NCBI GenBank assembly: GCA_027019165.1
Contig: JALUXC010000012.1
Span: forward strand, 248,001 to 312,000
DNA: 64,000 nt
Source of the DNA: Pseudophaeobacter sp.
Lineage (GTDB): Bacteria; Pseudomonadota; Alphaproteobacteria; Rhodobacterales; Rhodobacteraceae
Direction of reading: 5' to 3'
Part shown: positions 11,275-20,756 of the stretch, piece by piece
How positions within the stretch are numbered: position 1 is the stretch's first letter
Layout: each line of letters begins with the position of its first letter
Notes under the pieces: model-generated
Told to the model about the DNA's origin: nothing
Databases searched by the model: none
The model's input: the letters and a program-made list of their open reading frames with translations, nothing else
Program-made: the position numbers and the translations under genes

Positions 11275-11622
11275 TCAGCCTCGCCGGGGAATAACGCCGA
11301 TGGCGTCCAGTTCGCGCTCCAGCCGTGACAGGCCTGCCGCCTCGGTGGAGGCCGTCTTGTTTTCTGCCTTTATCTCATCGAACCGCTTGCGCAGGGTCTT
11401 CTTCTCTTCGCCCTTGCAGTCGTTCCAGGGGCGGCCCTGAAGCCCCATGACCAGTACATAATAGCCAATGAAATGGGGGCGGCTGCCGGATTGCAGCAGC
11501 CGCGCATAGGCGGCATCCGCGCCCAGCTCGCGCAGTTCCTCGGCAGAATGGATGCCTGCGCGGGCAAAGGCTTCTTCCGAGGCGGGTCCAAGATTGCGGA
11601 TGGAGGAGATGGGCGAGGACAT
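11275..11622 (-). CDS. TfoX C-terminal-domain-like protein
   Basis: Internal ATG; helix-hairpin-helix-like SIRNLGPASEEAFARAGIHSAEELRELGADAAYARL. Confidence 0.75.
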   Translation of the reverse strand: MSSPISSIRNLGPASEEAFARAGIHSAEELRELGADAAYARLLQSGSRPHFIGYYVLVMGLQGRPWNDCKGEEKKTLRKRFDEIKAENKTASTEAAGLSRLERELDAIGVIPRRG

Positions 11623-11745
11623 AGGGCGAACATAAGCACCTGCCTCTGCTGTGTCACCCTGATTTCGCTGCGGAATGTCTATGTGTGGTGATTGACAGTC
11701 GCAAACCCTTGGACGACCGTGCGATGCGTTCTGGGAGGAGCTGAC

Positions 11746-12972
11746 GTGACGAGATATCCAACCGCCGAAGAGATGCAGAGTTTTGATCTGGCCAACCCGC
11801 CCGAGGGATTCGTAGAGGATCCCTTTCCATTCTACGATGCGCTTTTGGTCCATGCGCCGGTGCTGAAACAGCCAGATGGATCGGTTCTTTTGTGCCGCCA
11901 CCAGGATCTGGACCGGGTGTATCGCGACACGACCTCGTTTTCCTCGGACAAAAAGGCGGCTTTTGGTCCCAAATTCGGAGAAGGGTCACCCCTGTTCGAG
12001 CATCACACCACATCGCTGGTGTTCTCCGACCCGCCACTTCATACGCGCGTGCGCAAGATCATGACCTCGGCCCTGACGCCGCGGGCCATCGCCAAGATGG
12101 AGCCAGGTCTGGTCGAAACGGTAGATCATCTGCTCGACGCGATGGAGGGCAGGGAGGAGGTCGACCTTATCGAGGATTTCGCCTCCACCATCCCGATCCA
12201 GATCATTGGCAATCTCTTGGATGTACCGATGGAAGAGCGCGGACCCCTGCGGGACTGGTCTTTGGCGATCCTCGGTGCGCTCGAGCCATCGCTGAGCGCT
12301 GAGCAACTGGCGCGCGGGCATCGTGCGGTGGAAGAGTTCAAAACCTATCTGACCGACTTGATTGCGCGCCGCCGAGCCAATCCGGGCGACCCTGAAACGG
12401 ATGTTTTGACCCGGCTCATTCGGGGAGAGGGGGCCGATGCGCAGCTCAGCGAGATTGAGCTCATCCAGAACTGCATCTTCATCCTGAACGCCGGTCATGA
12501 AACCACCACAAACCTGATTGGAAACGGTCTGGCCTTGCTCCATGATCACCCGGATCAACGGGCGCGGCTTTTGGCAGAGCCTGCGTTTATCAAGCCGACG
12601 ATAGAAGAGATCCTGCGCGTGCTTTCCCCCAACCAGCTTGGCAATCGGGAAACCACCCGCATGGTCGAGATCGGCGGGATGAGTATCCCGCGCGGTACAA
12701 ATCTTCACCTTGTGATTGGCGCGGCAAATCGCGATCCGCAAGTTTTTGCAGATCCTGGCCGCTTTGATATCGGACGCAAACCCAACCGTCACTTGGCCTT
12801 CGCCGGTGGTCCTCATGTCTGTGTGGGGCTGACGCTGGCACGCCTTGAGGGGAAGATCGCGATCGAACGCTTCCTGAGCCGGTTTCCGAACTATGCTCTT
12901 CTTTCCGGTCGCGCGCCGGGTGGGCGCATCCGGTTTCGGGGCTACGCAGCGCTACCTGCAAGGCTGGCTTGA
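11746..12972 (+). CDS. cytochrome P450
   Basis: GTG start; AGHETTT I-helix, EILR, and FAGGPHVCVGLTLARLE haem-binding motif. Confidence 0.95.
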   Translation: MTRYPTAEEMQSFDLANPPEGFVEDPFPFYDALLVHAPVLKQPDGSVLLCRHQDLDRVYRDTTSFSSDKKAAFGPKFGEGSPLFEHHTTSLVFSDPPLHTRVRKIMTSALTPRAIAKMEPGLVETVDHLLDAMEGREEVDLIEDFASTIPIQIIGNLLDVPMEERGPLRDWSLAILGALEPSLSAEQLARGHRAVEEFKTYLTDLIARRRANPGDPETDVLTRLIRGEGADAQLSEIELIQNCIFILNAGHETTTNLIGNGLALLHDHPDQRARLLAEPAFIKPTIEEILRVLSPNQLGNRETTRMVEIGGMSIPRGTNLHLVIGAANRDPQVFADPGRFDIGRKPNRHLAFAGGPHVCVGLTLARLEGKIAIERFLSRFPNYALLSGRAPGGRIRFRGYAALPARLA

Positions 12973-13121
12973 GCGCGCTCGCTGGCTTTGTCGGTTTTCT
13001 GTCGGGCCTTTTGGGCCAGGGGTGGCTATCCTTTTGGACGCGCTGTGCAGCCCCTTGGATAGGAGCCTTGGGCGTCGCTATCGGATAAACCCGTGTGACC
13101 GGCACCGCAAAGGGACAGCAC

Positions 13122-13985
13122 ATGATTTATCCAGTGGTATTGGCAGGCCTGCAGGGGGGAACCTTACCTGCCACGTCTGACGTCATTCCGTCACACTTCT
13201 GTGCAGACGGCTGCATCGAGAGCCGGTTTCAATCGGTTTTGCAGAGCCTTGATCATCCCATGTTTGCCGCACCGACGGTGGTTGCCTGCGAAGCGCATCG
13301 GTTCGTTGCGATGCAACAGATGGAGGCCGCTTGTATGGCAGGTGACCTGATTATCGAGCCCTGTCGTTCAAAGTCGGCGGCCCTTCTGGCCGCATTGGCG
13401 TTGCGCTTTCAGGATGAGCCCGAAGCGTTGCTGCTGATCCTGCCTGCACATCATGCGGGTACGGAAGGCGAGGCGTTCCGGCGGGCAGTTGAAAATGCAC
13501 TGCAAAGCGCCTTTCGCGGTGATCTTGTGCTGCTGGCTGACACCCAACCCACCGGTTATGGACAGTTACGGGCGCTGTCGCGGATGCAAAGCAGGCAGCC
13601 CGTTCAAGCCCTGTTTTCGGCAGGCGCTGCAAGTTCTGTAGAGGATCCGCGATCTTATTCGAATTCCGGCGTTTACCTTGTGCGGGCGGGAAGCCTGCTG
13701 GCCGCATTCAAACGGTTTGCGCCGCGCCTGTTGCAATCCACCAAGCGGGCCGTTTGTGACATGCGGGCGGGCGCGGGCTTTTTGCGTCTGGCGCCGCAGG
13801 CCTATGGGCGCATCACCGCGGATAGTTTCGAAGCAGTGATCCTGTCGCGCATGGAAACAGTGTCGGCCATATGTGCTGAGGCTGGTCCGGATGCTTCCGT
13901 GGTCGGGTGCCGGGACCCGCAGCTCCCGGAGCGGATATGGGCAAGGGTGCCGCCGCAGGGGATGGCGCAGAAACATGCAGCCTAG
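13122..13985 (+). CDS. mannose-1-phosphate guanylyltransferase-like protein (degenerate)
   Basis: ORF; IEPCRSKSAALLAALALRF...LLLILPAHHA resembles IEP..RNTAPA...L.LPADH of GMP-type nucleotidyltransferases, with altered residues. Confidence 0.55.
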   Translation: MIYPVVLAGLQGGTLPATSDVIPSHFCADGCIESRFQSVLQSLDHPMFAAPTVVACEAHRFVAMQQMEAACMAGDLIIEPCRSKSAALLAALALRFQDEPEALLLILPAHHAGTEGEAFRRAVENALQSAFRGDLVLLADTQPTGYGQLRALSRMQSRQPVQALFSAGAASSVEDPRSYSNSGVYLVRAGSLLAAFKRFAPRLLQSTKRAVCDMRAGAGFLRLAPQAYGRITADSFEAVILSRMETVSAICAEAGPDASVVGCRDPQLPERIWARVPPQGMAQKHAA

Positions 13986-14189
13986 ATGCGAAGCGCGCGC
14001 CATTTGATATGAAAGACGGACAATCGAACTCCTGCCTCTGCTTCCCTTTTCCGGCCTCCCCAGCCAGGCAGCTCAATGGCAGGACAAACCCCGCAGGGCC
14101 GCAGAAGGTCGCTTTGCGGGGTGTTCGTCTTTGCGTGGCGAAATAACTTGGAAGGCTTGCGAAATGACCCGGTCGGCTAAACTGAGAAG

Positions 14190-14804
14190 TTAGAAAAGAC
14201 CGGCTTCTTTTGCCGTAAGCGCCGCCTGAGTCCGGTTCTTGGCGTCCAGCTTTTTGCACAGGGTGCGAACATGCAGTTTGATGGTGACTTCCTGCAGGTC
14301 CAACTCGCGCGCGATTTCCTTGTTCGACAGCCCCCGGCAGAGGCCATCCAGCACCTCAAGTTCGCGCGGGCTGAGCCGTTCGGCCAAAGGGTGAGTGGGG
14401 GCTGTGTTGTCCGCGCGCATCAGCTCGACAGGGGCATAGACCTCGCCAGCGCTCATGAAACGGACAGCGTTGAGCAGGGATTGCGCGCCCATTGTCTTGG
14501 GGATGAATCCGATGGCCCCGGCATCCAGTGCCGCCTTGGCAGTATTGGCTGGTGCGCTGCCCGACAGGATCCCGACGCCTTTGCCGCCATTGGCCTCCAG
14601 CGCCTTTGCAAGCCCGTCCAGGCCCATCATACCGGGCATCTGGTAGTCGAGAAGAACAAGGTCAAACGGCCCCTCGGAAGAAATCAGGTCCATTGCGCCG
14701 GATAGGTCCGTTGCCAAAGAGACCTCGGCTCCCCCTTCATTTCTGAGATAGGCTGATATCGTTTCCCGGACCATATCATGGTCGTCTGCCAATAGAATAC
14801 GCAT
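14190..14804 (-). CDS. LuxR-family response regulator
   Basis: REC (LLADDHDMVRE, LLDYQMPGM) plus C-terminal HTH (LSPRELEVLDGLCRGLSNKEIA). Confidence 0.93.
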   Translation of the reverse strand: MRILLADDHDMVRETISAYLRNEGGAEVSLATDLSGAMDLISSEGPFDLVLLDYQMPGMMGLDGLAKALEANGGKGVGILSGSAPANTAKAALDAGAIGFIPKTMGAQSLLNAVRFMSAGEVYAPVELMRADNTAPTHPLAERLSPRELEVLDGLCRGLSNKEIARELDLQEVTIKLHVRTLCKKLDAKNRTQAALTAKEAGLF

Positions 14805-15126
14805 ACACTTCCTGGGTCTTGATGAGACGTCGAGGGTTCAACTTACACGACAAGGGTTTCATAAGTATCAACTTCCCAGCCTATTGCCATTCTGGTCGCG
14901 AGTTAAGCTCTTTTGCGAAATGCCTGCAGCACAGGAAGATGGAGCGGTGCGAGGATACAGGAAAACGAGGCTGGAGCGAGAGCAACAAAGGCGGAAGCCC
15001 ATCGCCTCGGTTTGTCCGACCTATCCAAAAGAATAGGAACATATCCGCAGGCGTTAATGTCATTTGGATCCTACTCTGACATAATGCGCCGCAGCCAGGT
15101 TGGTTTGCATCGAAAAGGAGTTCCTG

Positions 15127-15624
15127 ATGGTCCGTTGGATTAGTCTTTTGTGCGCGCTTGCATTTTTGATTTCACCCGGTGCTGTGAGCCAAGCGCGGGC
15201 CGCGTCTGACGGTCCGGTTCTTCTGACGGTTGAGTTCAAGGGCGATGAGCCCCGAACACTGACCTTCACGCGCTCTGATTTGGTCGCGCTCGGGGAGACG
15301 TCTTTTGAAACCGAAACCATCTGGACCTCCGGCGTTCAAACCTTCACCGGTGTGTCCCTGCAGGCCCTGGCGACGCATCTTGGCCTGAATGATGGCGTCG
15401 TCGAAGCCCGTGCGATCAATGACTACATGGTTGAGGTGCCGCTTGCGGACGCCATCGAAGGGGGCCCGATCATCGCCTATTTGCGCAACGGCAAGGAAAT
15501 GTCGGTACGGTCAAAGGGGCCCTTGTGGCTTGTTTACCCTTACGACAGCAATCCGGCATATAAAACAGAAGCGGTCTATTCCAGAAGCATCTGGCAGTTG
15601 GAGCGGATTGACATCGAACAGTAG
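15127..15624 (+). CDS. exported protein resembling the molybdopterin-binding oxidoreductase fold
   Basis: ORF with signal peptide; FTGVSLQALATHLG...INDYMVEVPLAD...YLRNGKEMSVRSKGPLWLVYPYD. Confidence 0.65.
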   Translation: MVRWISLLCALAFLISPGAVSQARAASDGPVLLTVEFKGDEPRTLTFTRSDLVALGETSFETETIWTSGVQTFTGVSLQALATHLGLNDGVVEARAINDYMVEVPLADAIEGGPIIAYLRNGKEMSVRSKGPLWLVYPYDSNPAYKTEAVYSRSIWQLERIDIEQ

Positions 15625-15636
15625 GGTGGAGGCTCT

Positions 15637-18135
15637 GTGACACAAGAAACGGACTGGCGATTTCCACTGGCATCGCGTTGGGTCCTGGCGGCGGCACTGG
15701 TGGTGTTGCCGCTCTTGGCTGTTCAGTCCGTTCGACTTGGTCACCAGGTCCTGTTGCGCCTTGAGGGGTTGTCCACGGCAGCAACGGACAACATGCAATG
15801 GGTGATGTCTCAGGCTGAGGTTGAGCACCTCAAGCTGGATGCGGCGGTTCATGCCGTAAGGAAGCCCGGCGACCTGCCAATCGTACGGCGCAGGTTTGAC
15901 ATCTACTACAGCCGGATTGCAACATTCCTTGAAAGCCCCTTGTTTGAAGACTTGCGCCAAAGCGAGGCTGGCGGCCGCCTGTTGAGGGAACTCAGTGCGC
16001 GGCTGGACCGGCTTGCCGAACTGATTGATGTCAGCGACGAACAACTGCTGCAAAACCTTTCAGTTGTCTCGAACGAACTGGTCAAGAATGGCGAAGAGGT
16101 GCGGGAGCTTGCGCTTTTCGGCGTGGTGATTCAGGTCGAAGGAACCGAAGCCAAGCGCCTGAAACTCTTTAGCATCCTGTCGCAACTGGCCTGGGTTGTG
16201 CTGGGCCTTTTCGTTGCACTTGCGATCACGGCATTGATGCTTGCGCGCATGTACCGACGTGGCCGCATGCTTGCCGAAGAACGCAGCCGCGCAGCCTCCC
16301 GAATGGAGGCTATGATTTCTTCGTCGTTGGATGCGATCCTGATGGTTGATCAAGACGGGCGCATCCTGGCCTTCAACGGCGCAGCCGAAACGATCTTTGG
16401 CTATTCCAGTGCCGAAGCGATTGGCAACAAGATGCAGGATCTGATCATACCACCCCATTTGAGAGAGGCGCATGCGCGCGGCATGACACGCTTTCTCAAA
16501 AGCGGAGAAACCCGGGTCATAGGCGCCGGGCGGGTTCAGTTGGAGGGGCTGCGCAAGTCGGGTGAGATTTTCCCGGTGGAACTTTCGCTTTCGCTTAGCC
16601 AGACGGGGCAGGATACGGTTTTTGTCAGTTTCCTTCGGGATATTTCCGATCGTATGGCGGCCGAAGAGGAACTGCGAACAGCCCGTGATGACGCTTTGGC
16701 AGGGGAGAGAGCCAAGGCCAATCTCTTGACCGTCATGAGCCACGAAATGCGTACCCCCCTGACAGGTGTGTTGGGGGCGATTGATCTTTTGGAAAACACC
16801 AACCCCAGCCCGGAGCAGAGCCGCTATCTTCAAGCCATGCGGGTTTCCGGGGAATTGCTGCTGCACCATGTCAACGACGTGTTGCAGTTGTCGCGCCTTG
16901 AGGCGGGCGTTGATCCCGAGAAAATCCGCATCTTTGACCTGCAGGAGCTGGCCGAAGGGCTGTTGGAAAGCCAGCAGGCCGACGCGATCAGCCGGGGCAT
17001 CGATCTGACCCTTCACTGCAGCCTGGGCGCCTCTTCTGTTGTTGCCGGCCGACCCCGCGCCATTCAGCAAGCCTTGCTCAACCTTATTGCAAATGCGCTC
17101 AAGTTCACCAAGGAAGGCGCGGTTTCGGTTGATATCCATCGCATTGGAGAGACGGATGAGGTTTCGTTCCAGGTCGCCGACACCGGCCCTGGCATCCCCG
17201 AGGAAGACCAGCAGCGCATCTTTGAGGATTTCACCATGCTGGATGCCAGCTATCGGCGCGGCAATGAGGGAACCGGGCTGGGCCTGGCGATTACCCGCCG
17301 GATCGTGCTTGCCATGGATGGAGATATCACGTGCGAAAGCGAAGTGGGAGAGGGCAGCCTTTTCACCATGTCCATTCCCTTGCCGGTTGCCACAGCTCCG
17401 GTGGACAACACTGAAAGCGGCGCACGAAAAGACAGTGGTTCCAATGATATCTTGATCGTTGAAGACAATGATATCAATCGCCTCCTGCTCGAGCAGATGC
17501 TGATCCAGCAGGGGCAGGAGGTCACGACCGCTGCGGGAGGGGTGGAGGCTGTGGAGGCTGCCGAACAGGGAAGCTATGACTTGATTCTCATGGATATCAG
17601 CATGCCGGAAGTGGATGGCATCGAAGCCATTCGTCGGATCCGGCAGCGCAAGCTCGCCGATGGCACCGACATCGTCGCGCTGACCGCTCATGCAGCGCCA
17701 GAGGATCACGCCCGGATTCTTGAGGCCGGCTTTGCAGAGGTCATCACCAAGCCCATCAGCAAGGGTGATCTTGCCGACCTGATTGCGCGCCGGGCCGGGA
17801 AATCCCCGGTTCTGACTGACGGACCTGCAAACGAGAATATCATTCAGTTCTTTGAGGCGCTCGGCCCAGAGCGTGCCCGTGGGTTTCTCACCACTTTTTG
17901 TCAGGATGTGGAACGGCTGCGTGTGGAGCTCGACGCATCCCCGGAATTGACCAGCGCCTTGCGGCAAGAAGCGCATCGCCTTGCGGGTTCTGCAGCCGTA
18001 TTGGGTCTGACCCGATTTCGCGAGTTGATGCTCCGAATTGAGATGGCCGAGGAGGCAGATCGGGTGGACACGCAGCTTTTGGCTGAAATATGGGATGAAG
18101 CGGAAAGCTCTTTGTCCGCGCACATGTGTGCATGA
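15637..18135 (+). CDS. hybrid sensor histidine kinase (PAS, HisKA, HATPase, REC, Hpt-like)
   Basis: H-box MSHEMRTPLTGV, N-box ANALKF, GTGLGLAI, REC LILMDISMPEVDG, C-terminal Hpt-like AHRLAGSAAVLG. Confidence 0.93.
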   Translation: MTQETDWRFPLASRWVLAAALVVLPLLAVQSVRLGHQVLLRLEGLSTAATDNMQWVMSQAEVEHLKLDAAVHAVRKPGDLPIVRRRFDIYYSRIATFLESPLFEDLRQSEAGGRLLRELSARLDRLAELIDVSDEQLLQNLSVVSNELVKNGEEVRELALFGVVIQVEGTEAKRLKLFSILSQLAWVVLGLFVALAITALMLARMYRRGRMLAEERSRAASRMEAMISSSLDAILMVDQDGRILAFNGAAETIFGYSSAEAIGNKMQDLIIPPHLREAHARGMTRFLKSGETRVIGAGRVQLEGLRKSGEIFPVELSLSLSQTGQDTVFVSFLRDISDRMAAEEELRTARDDALAGERAKANLLTVMSHEMRTPLTGVLGAIDLLENTNPSPEQSRYLQAMRVSGELLLHHVNDVLQLSRLEAGVDPEKIRIFDLQELAEGLLESQQADAISRGIDLTLHCSLGASSVVAGRPRAIQQALLNLIANALKFTKEGAVSVDIHRIGETDEVSFQVADTGPGIPEEDQQRIFEDFTMLDASYRRGNEGTGLGLAITRRIVLAMDGDITCESEVGEGSLFTMSIPLPVATAPVDNTESGARKDSGSNDILIVEDNDINRLLLEQMLIQQGQEVTTAAGGVEAVEAAEQGSYDLILMDISMPEVDGIEAIRRIRQRKLADGTDIVALTAHAAPEDHARILEAGFAEVITKPISKGDLADLIARRAGKSPVLTDGPANENIIQFFEALGPERARGFLTTFCQDVERLRVELDASPELTSALRQEAHRLAGSAAVLGLTRFRELMLRIEMAEEADRVDTQLLAEIWDEAESSLSAHMCA

Positions 18136-18297
18136 GCCCCCCTTGACACGGCCTCTGGGAGATGCCGATATATACCATTTAGACCAATGCGTTAGCTAAG
18201 CAGCTTTCTTGCAACTGCTAAGGCTGAAAAAACCTTCGTGCAGGGGTGATTTTGCTCTGGACGAGTTCGCTCCGAGATTCTATACCACGCCCACCGT

Positions 18298-18372
18298 TCC
18301 GGCGTAGCTCAGCGGTAGAGCAGTTGACTGTTAATCAATTGGTCGTAGGTTCGATCCCTACCGCCGGAGCCA
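18298..18372 (+). tRNA. tRNA-Asn(GTT), encoded CCA; target site of element 1
   Basis: TCCGGCG/CGCCGGA acceptor stem, GTT anticodon in CTGTTAATC, GGTTCGATCC T-arm. Confidence 0.97.
18328..18372 (+). repeat. att repeat of element 1, part of intact tRNA-Asn (45 bp)
   Basis: CTGTTAATCAATTGGTCGTAGGTTCGATCCCTACCGCCGGAGCCA identical to 33548-33592. Confidence 0.95.
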
Positions 18373-18402
18373 AAATCTCATGGAGATTACAATACGATAA
18401 AG

Positions 18403-18427
18403 GCCGCCCCGAAGGGCGGCTTTTGTC
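18403..18427 (+). terminator. Rho-independent terminator downstream of tRNA-Asn, inside element 1
   Basis: GCCGCCC-CGAA-GGGCGGC-TTTT. Confidence 0.85.
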
Positions 18428-18439
18428 GTTTTCGGTAGG

Positions 18440-18462
18440 CTCTGCAACAACTCTACAACATT
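18440..18462. repeat. tandem short repeat near element 1 left end (putative integrase arm-type sites)
   Basis: CTCTGCAACA-ACTCTACAACATT; near-copy at 33406-33429. Confidence 0.55.
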
Positions 18463-18784
18463 AGGCAGCGTTGCGTTCGATTGCTCGCAAGCTCCGCACA
18501 GCCCCACTGCCCACTTCGCCAGACTTGAAAGCATAAACGTCGAAGCGGCGCTCACCAGCAGGCGTGATGATCAACGCCCAGCGATTGGTCATTGCACAGA
18601 GGATCGTCTCTGGTGAACCCCAATGAAGCCACCGGGCTGCAATCTGGTGTTTGTAGCGGCCACCATCTTTGCGCCTTTGCTCAAAGTACGGATCAAGGCG
18701 CATTGCATCGACAGCGGCGATAAGAACCTCGAAGTTCGTAAACTCGCGGTCCTTAGGTAGATTAAACGAGAAGTTTTTCGCCAT
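18461..18784 (-). CDS. hypothetical protein
   Basis: ORF from ATG 18784 (MAKNFSFNLPKDREFTNFEVLIAAVDAM...). Confidence 0.6.
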   Translation of the reverse strand: MAKNFSFNLPKDREFTNFEVLIAAVDAMRLDPYFEQRRKDGGRYKHQIAARWLHWGSPETILCAMTNRWALIITPAGERRFDVYAFKSGEVGSGAVRSLRAIERNAA

Positions 18785-18868
18785 TATGGATTTTCCTTTC
18801 GTGTGCTGGCGTTGGCTACCAATTCTTTCGGTGGTAGCTTGTCGAACAATTCGCACGCATGAAGGGCT

Positions 18869-19405
18869 TTGGATATGAGACGACAGGGGCGCGAACCCAA
18901 CAAGTTGACGCCCCAAGAGTTTGCCGCGTTCGAGAAGGAACTCGGAGAGTTCCAGCCTGAAAGGCCCATGAGCAGTGACGAAGCGACCGGTGCGCCTAGC
19001 GGCAAGCGACACTCACGGGAAGTCGCGTTTCGAGCTTGGGAATATCTCGAACGGCACGATCCAGCACAGCCATTGCCGACTTGGGTGTCGGCCTACCTCC
19101 GCAGTTTAGCTGGCAAGCTTCTCGCAGACCTTGGCCCACGCGGCAGCTTATCGCCCGCATCCGCACATGCAGCCCTTGGCATCGTCGGGGAGCAATGGCC
19201 CGATCATCACCCGGAATCCGTTTATGCGATCATCAGCGCGTGGATTGACCCGGATCGACTGGGTGGCCCGTTGGTCAGCGGGCGAAAGGCTGGCGCGGTG
19301 CGCTATATCGAAGAATACATGGGCGACGATCCGCACGTCAGCCCCGAAACGGTGATCGAGTGGTATCGGAAGGGACAGAAGGCGCGAAAGTGTTCGGAGC
19401 GATAG
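18869..19405 (+). CDS. hypothetical protein
   Basis: ORF upstream of the TIR operon; no recognised motif. Confidence 0.6.
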   Translation: MDMRRQGREPNKLTPQEFAAFEKELGEFQPERPMSSDEATGAPSGKRHSREVAFRAWEYLERHDPAQPLPTWVSAYLRSLAGKLLADLGPRGSLSPASAHAALGIVGEQWPDHHPESVYAIISAWIDPDRLGGPLVSGRKAGAVRYIEEYMGDDPHVSPETVIEWYRKGQKARKCSER

Positions 19406-19485
19406 ATCCGGCGTCTTTCGGTGTTCCCCTTTGGTTCGCTGCGTGGTATCTAGTGGTTGAGCTGCCCCAACTGGAAAGGTACTAA

Positions 19486-19881
19486 ATGTCGAATCGGCTC
19501 TTTATCAGCCATTCATGGTCATACAGCGAACGCTACAATGCGATGGTGAACCTGCTCAACAATCGCCCGTATTTCAACTTTTCCAATTACTCTGTGCCGG
19601 AAACCAAGGCTTTTGGGCCAATGGCGAACTACAAGATGGCAGACGAGTTGCGGGACCAAATTCGTCCGGTCAATTGCGTGATCATCATCGGTGGAATGTG
19701 GGCCAACCACAGCGACTGGATCAAGTTTGAGATGGACTTTGCGAATAGCATCAACAAACCAATACTAGGCGTCCGCCCGCGCGGCGCAAAAATGATGCCG
19801 CTTGCCGTTTCCCAAGCGTCTGATCTGGTGGTTAATTGGAACTCGGACGCTATTGTCGCCGGGATAAGGCAGATAACTTGA
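19486..19881 (+). CDS. TIR-like (ThsB/DUF1863-type) protein
   Basis: ORF; N-terminal RLFISHSWSY, SVPET, VIIIGGMWANHSDWIKFEMDFANSINKPILGVRPRG. Confidence 0.8.
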   Translation: MSNRLFISHSWSYSERYNAMVNLLNNRPYFNFSNYSVPETKAFGPMANYKMADELRDQIRPVNCVIIIGGMWANHSDWIKFEMDFANSINKPILGVRPRGAKMMPLAVSQASDLVVNWNSDAIVAGIRQIT

Positions 19882-20753
19882 CCGCGCCCGATATTGAATA
19901 TCCGGCGCTATACGACAGCGCAAACAACGGCTCTATCAAAGCGCAAAGCCGCTTTCTGCGAACAATCAGACTGGAATACTTCCTTCTGTTCTGCGTCAGC
20001 GTGGCAAGCGCCACGCGTGGAATGTCCGGGATCAATCCACTAGTAATTACGTTGCTGTTGGTCGTGCTGGCGGGCCTTTTCGTCTTCAAAATATTTAAGC
20101 GGCTGGATCAAGACTGGTACCGCTGCCGCGCGCTCGCGGAGTCGGTCAAGACATCGACATGGCGGTTTTCAATGCGTGCGCATCCGTTTGAGGATACAAG
20201 CAGTATTGAGATTCCGAAGGCAAATTTTAGGAACCTCCTGAGGGACATCCTGCAAGCCAACAGACACATTGCCGCGAACCTTGAAACGTCTGTAATGGAG
20301 CAGGTAACTGACCCGATGGTGGAGGTCAGAAAATTGACGCTCGATCAGCGGATGGACTACTACGTCAAACACAGGATTGATAATCAGCGGACGTGGTACT
20401 CCAAGAAATCGAAGGCAAACAAGAACGCTCTCACATTTTGGGTCGCAACTACTATCGTCCTGTATATCATTGCAGCGATCGCGCTTAACGCAGAACAGCT
20501 AAGTCTACCTTGGGCAACTCTCGCATTCGACCCTCTGATTGTCATTGTGACCTCAGCCCTCGGTTGGCTGCAAATGAAGCGGCACGGTGAGTTGATGGCG
20601 AGCTACAACCTGACTGCCCATGAGATTGGAATTATTCGGGGAAACTCGGAATCGGTTAAGACAGAGGAAGAACTCTCTGACTTCATCAATGAGGCGGAGT
20701 TGGCCTTCTCGCGCGAACACACGCAATGGGTTGCACGACGAGACGCCAACTAA
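19878..20753 (+). CDS. SLATT/DUF4231-like membrane protein (probably tandem two-TM modules)
   Basis: In-frame TTG at 19878 overlaps the TIR stop (TTGA); two TM pairs; YVKHRIDNQRTWYSKKSKANKNALTFWVATTIVLYIIAAI. Confidence 0.7.
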   Translation: MTAPDIEYPALYDSANNGSIKAQSRFLRTIRLEYFLLFCVSVASATRGMSGINPLVITLLLVVLAGLFVFKIFKRLDQDWYRCRALAESVKTSTWRFSMRAHPFEDTSSIEIPKANFRNLLRDILQANRHIAANLETSVMEQVTDPMVEVRKLTLDQRMDYYVKHRIDNQRTWYSKKSKANKNALTFWVATTIVLYIIAAIALNAEQLSLPWATLAFDPLIVIVTSALGWLQMKRHGELMASYNLTAHEIGIIRGNSESVKTEEELSDFINEAELAFSREHTQWVARRDAN

Positions 20754-20756
20754 GCT

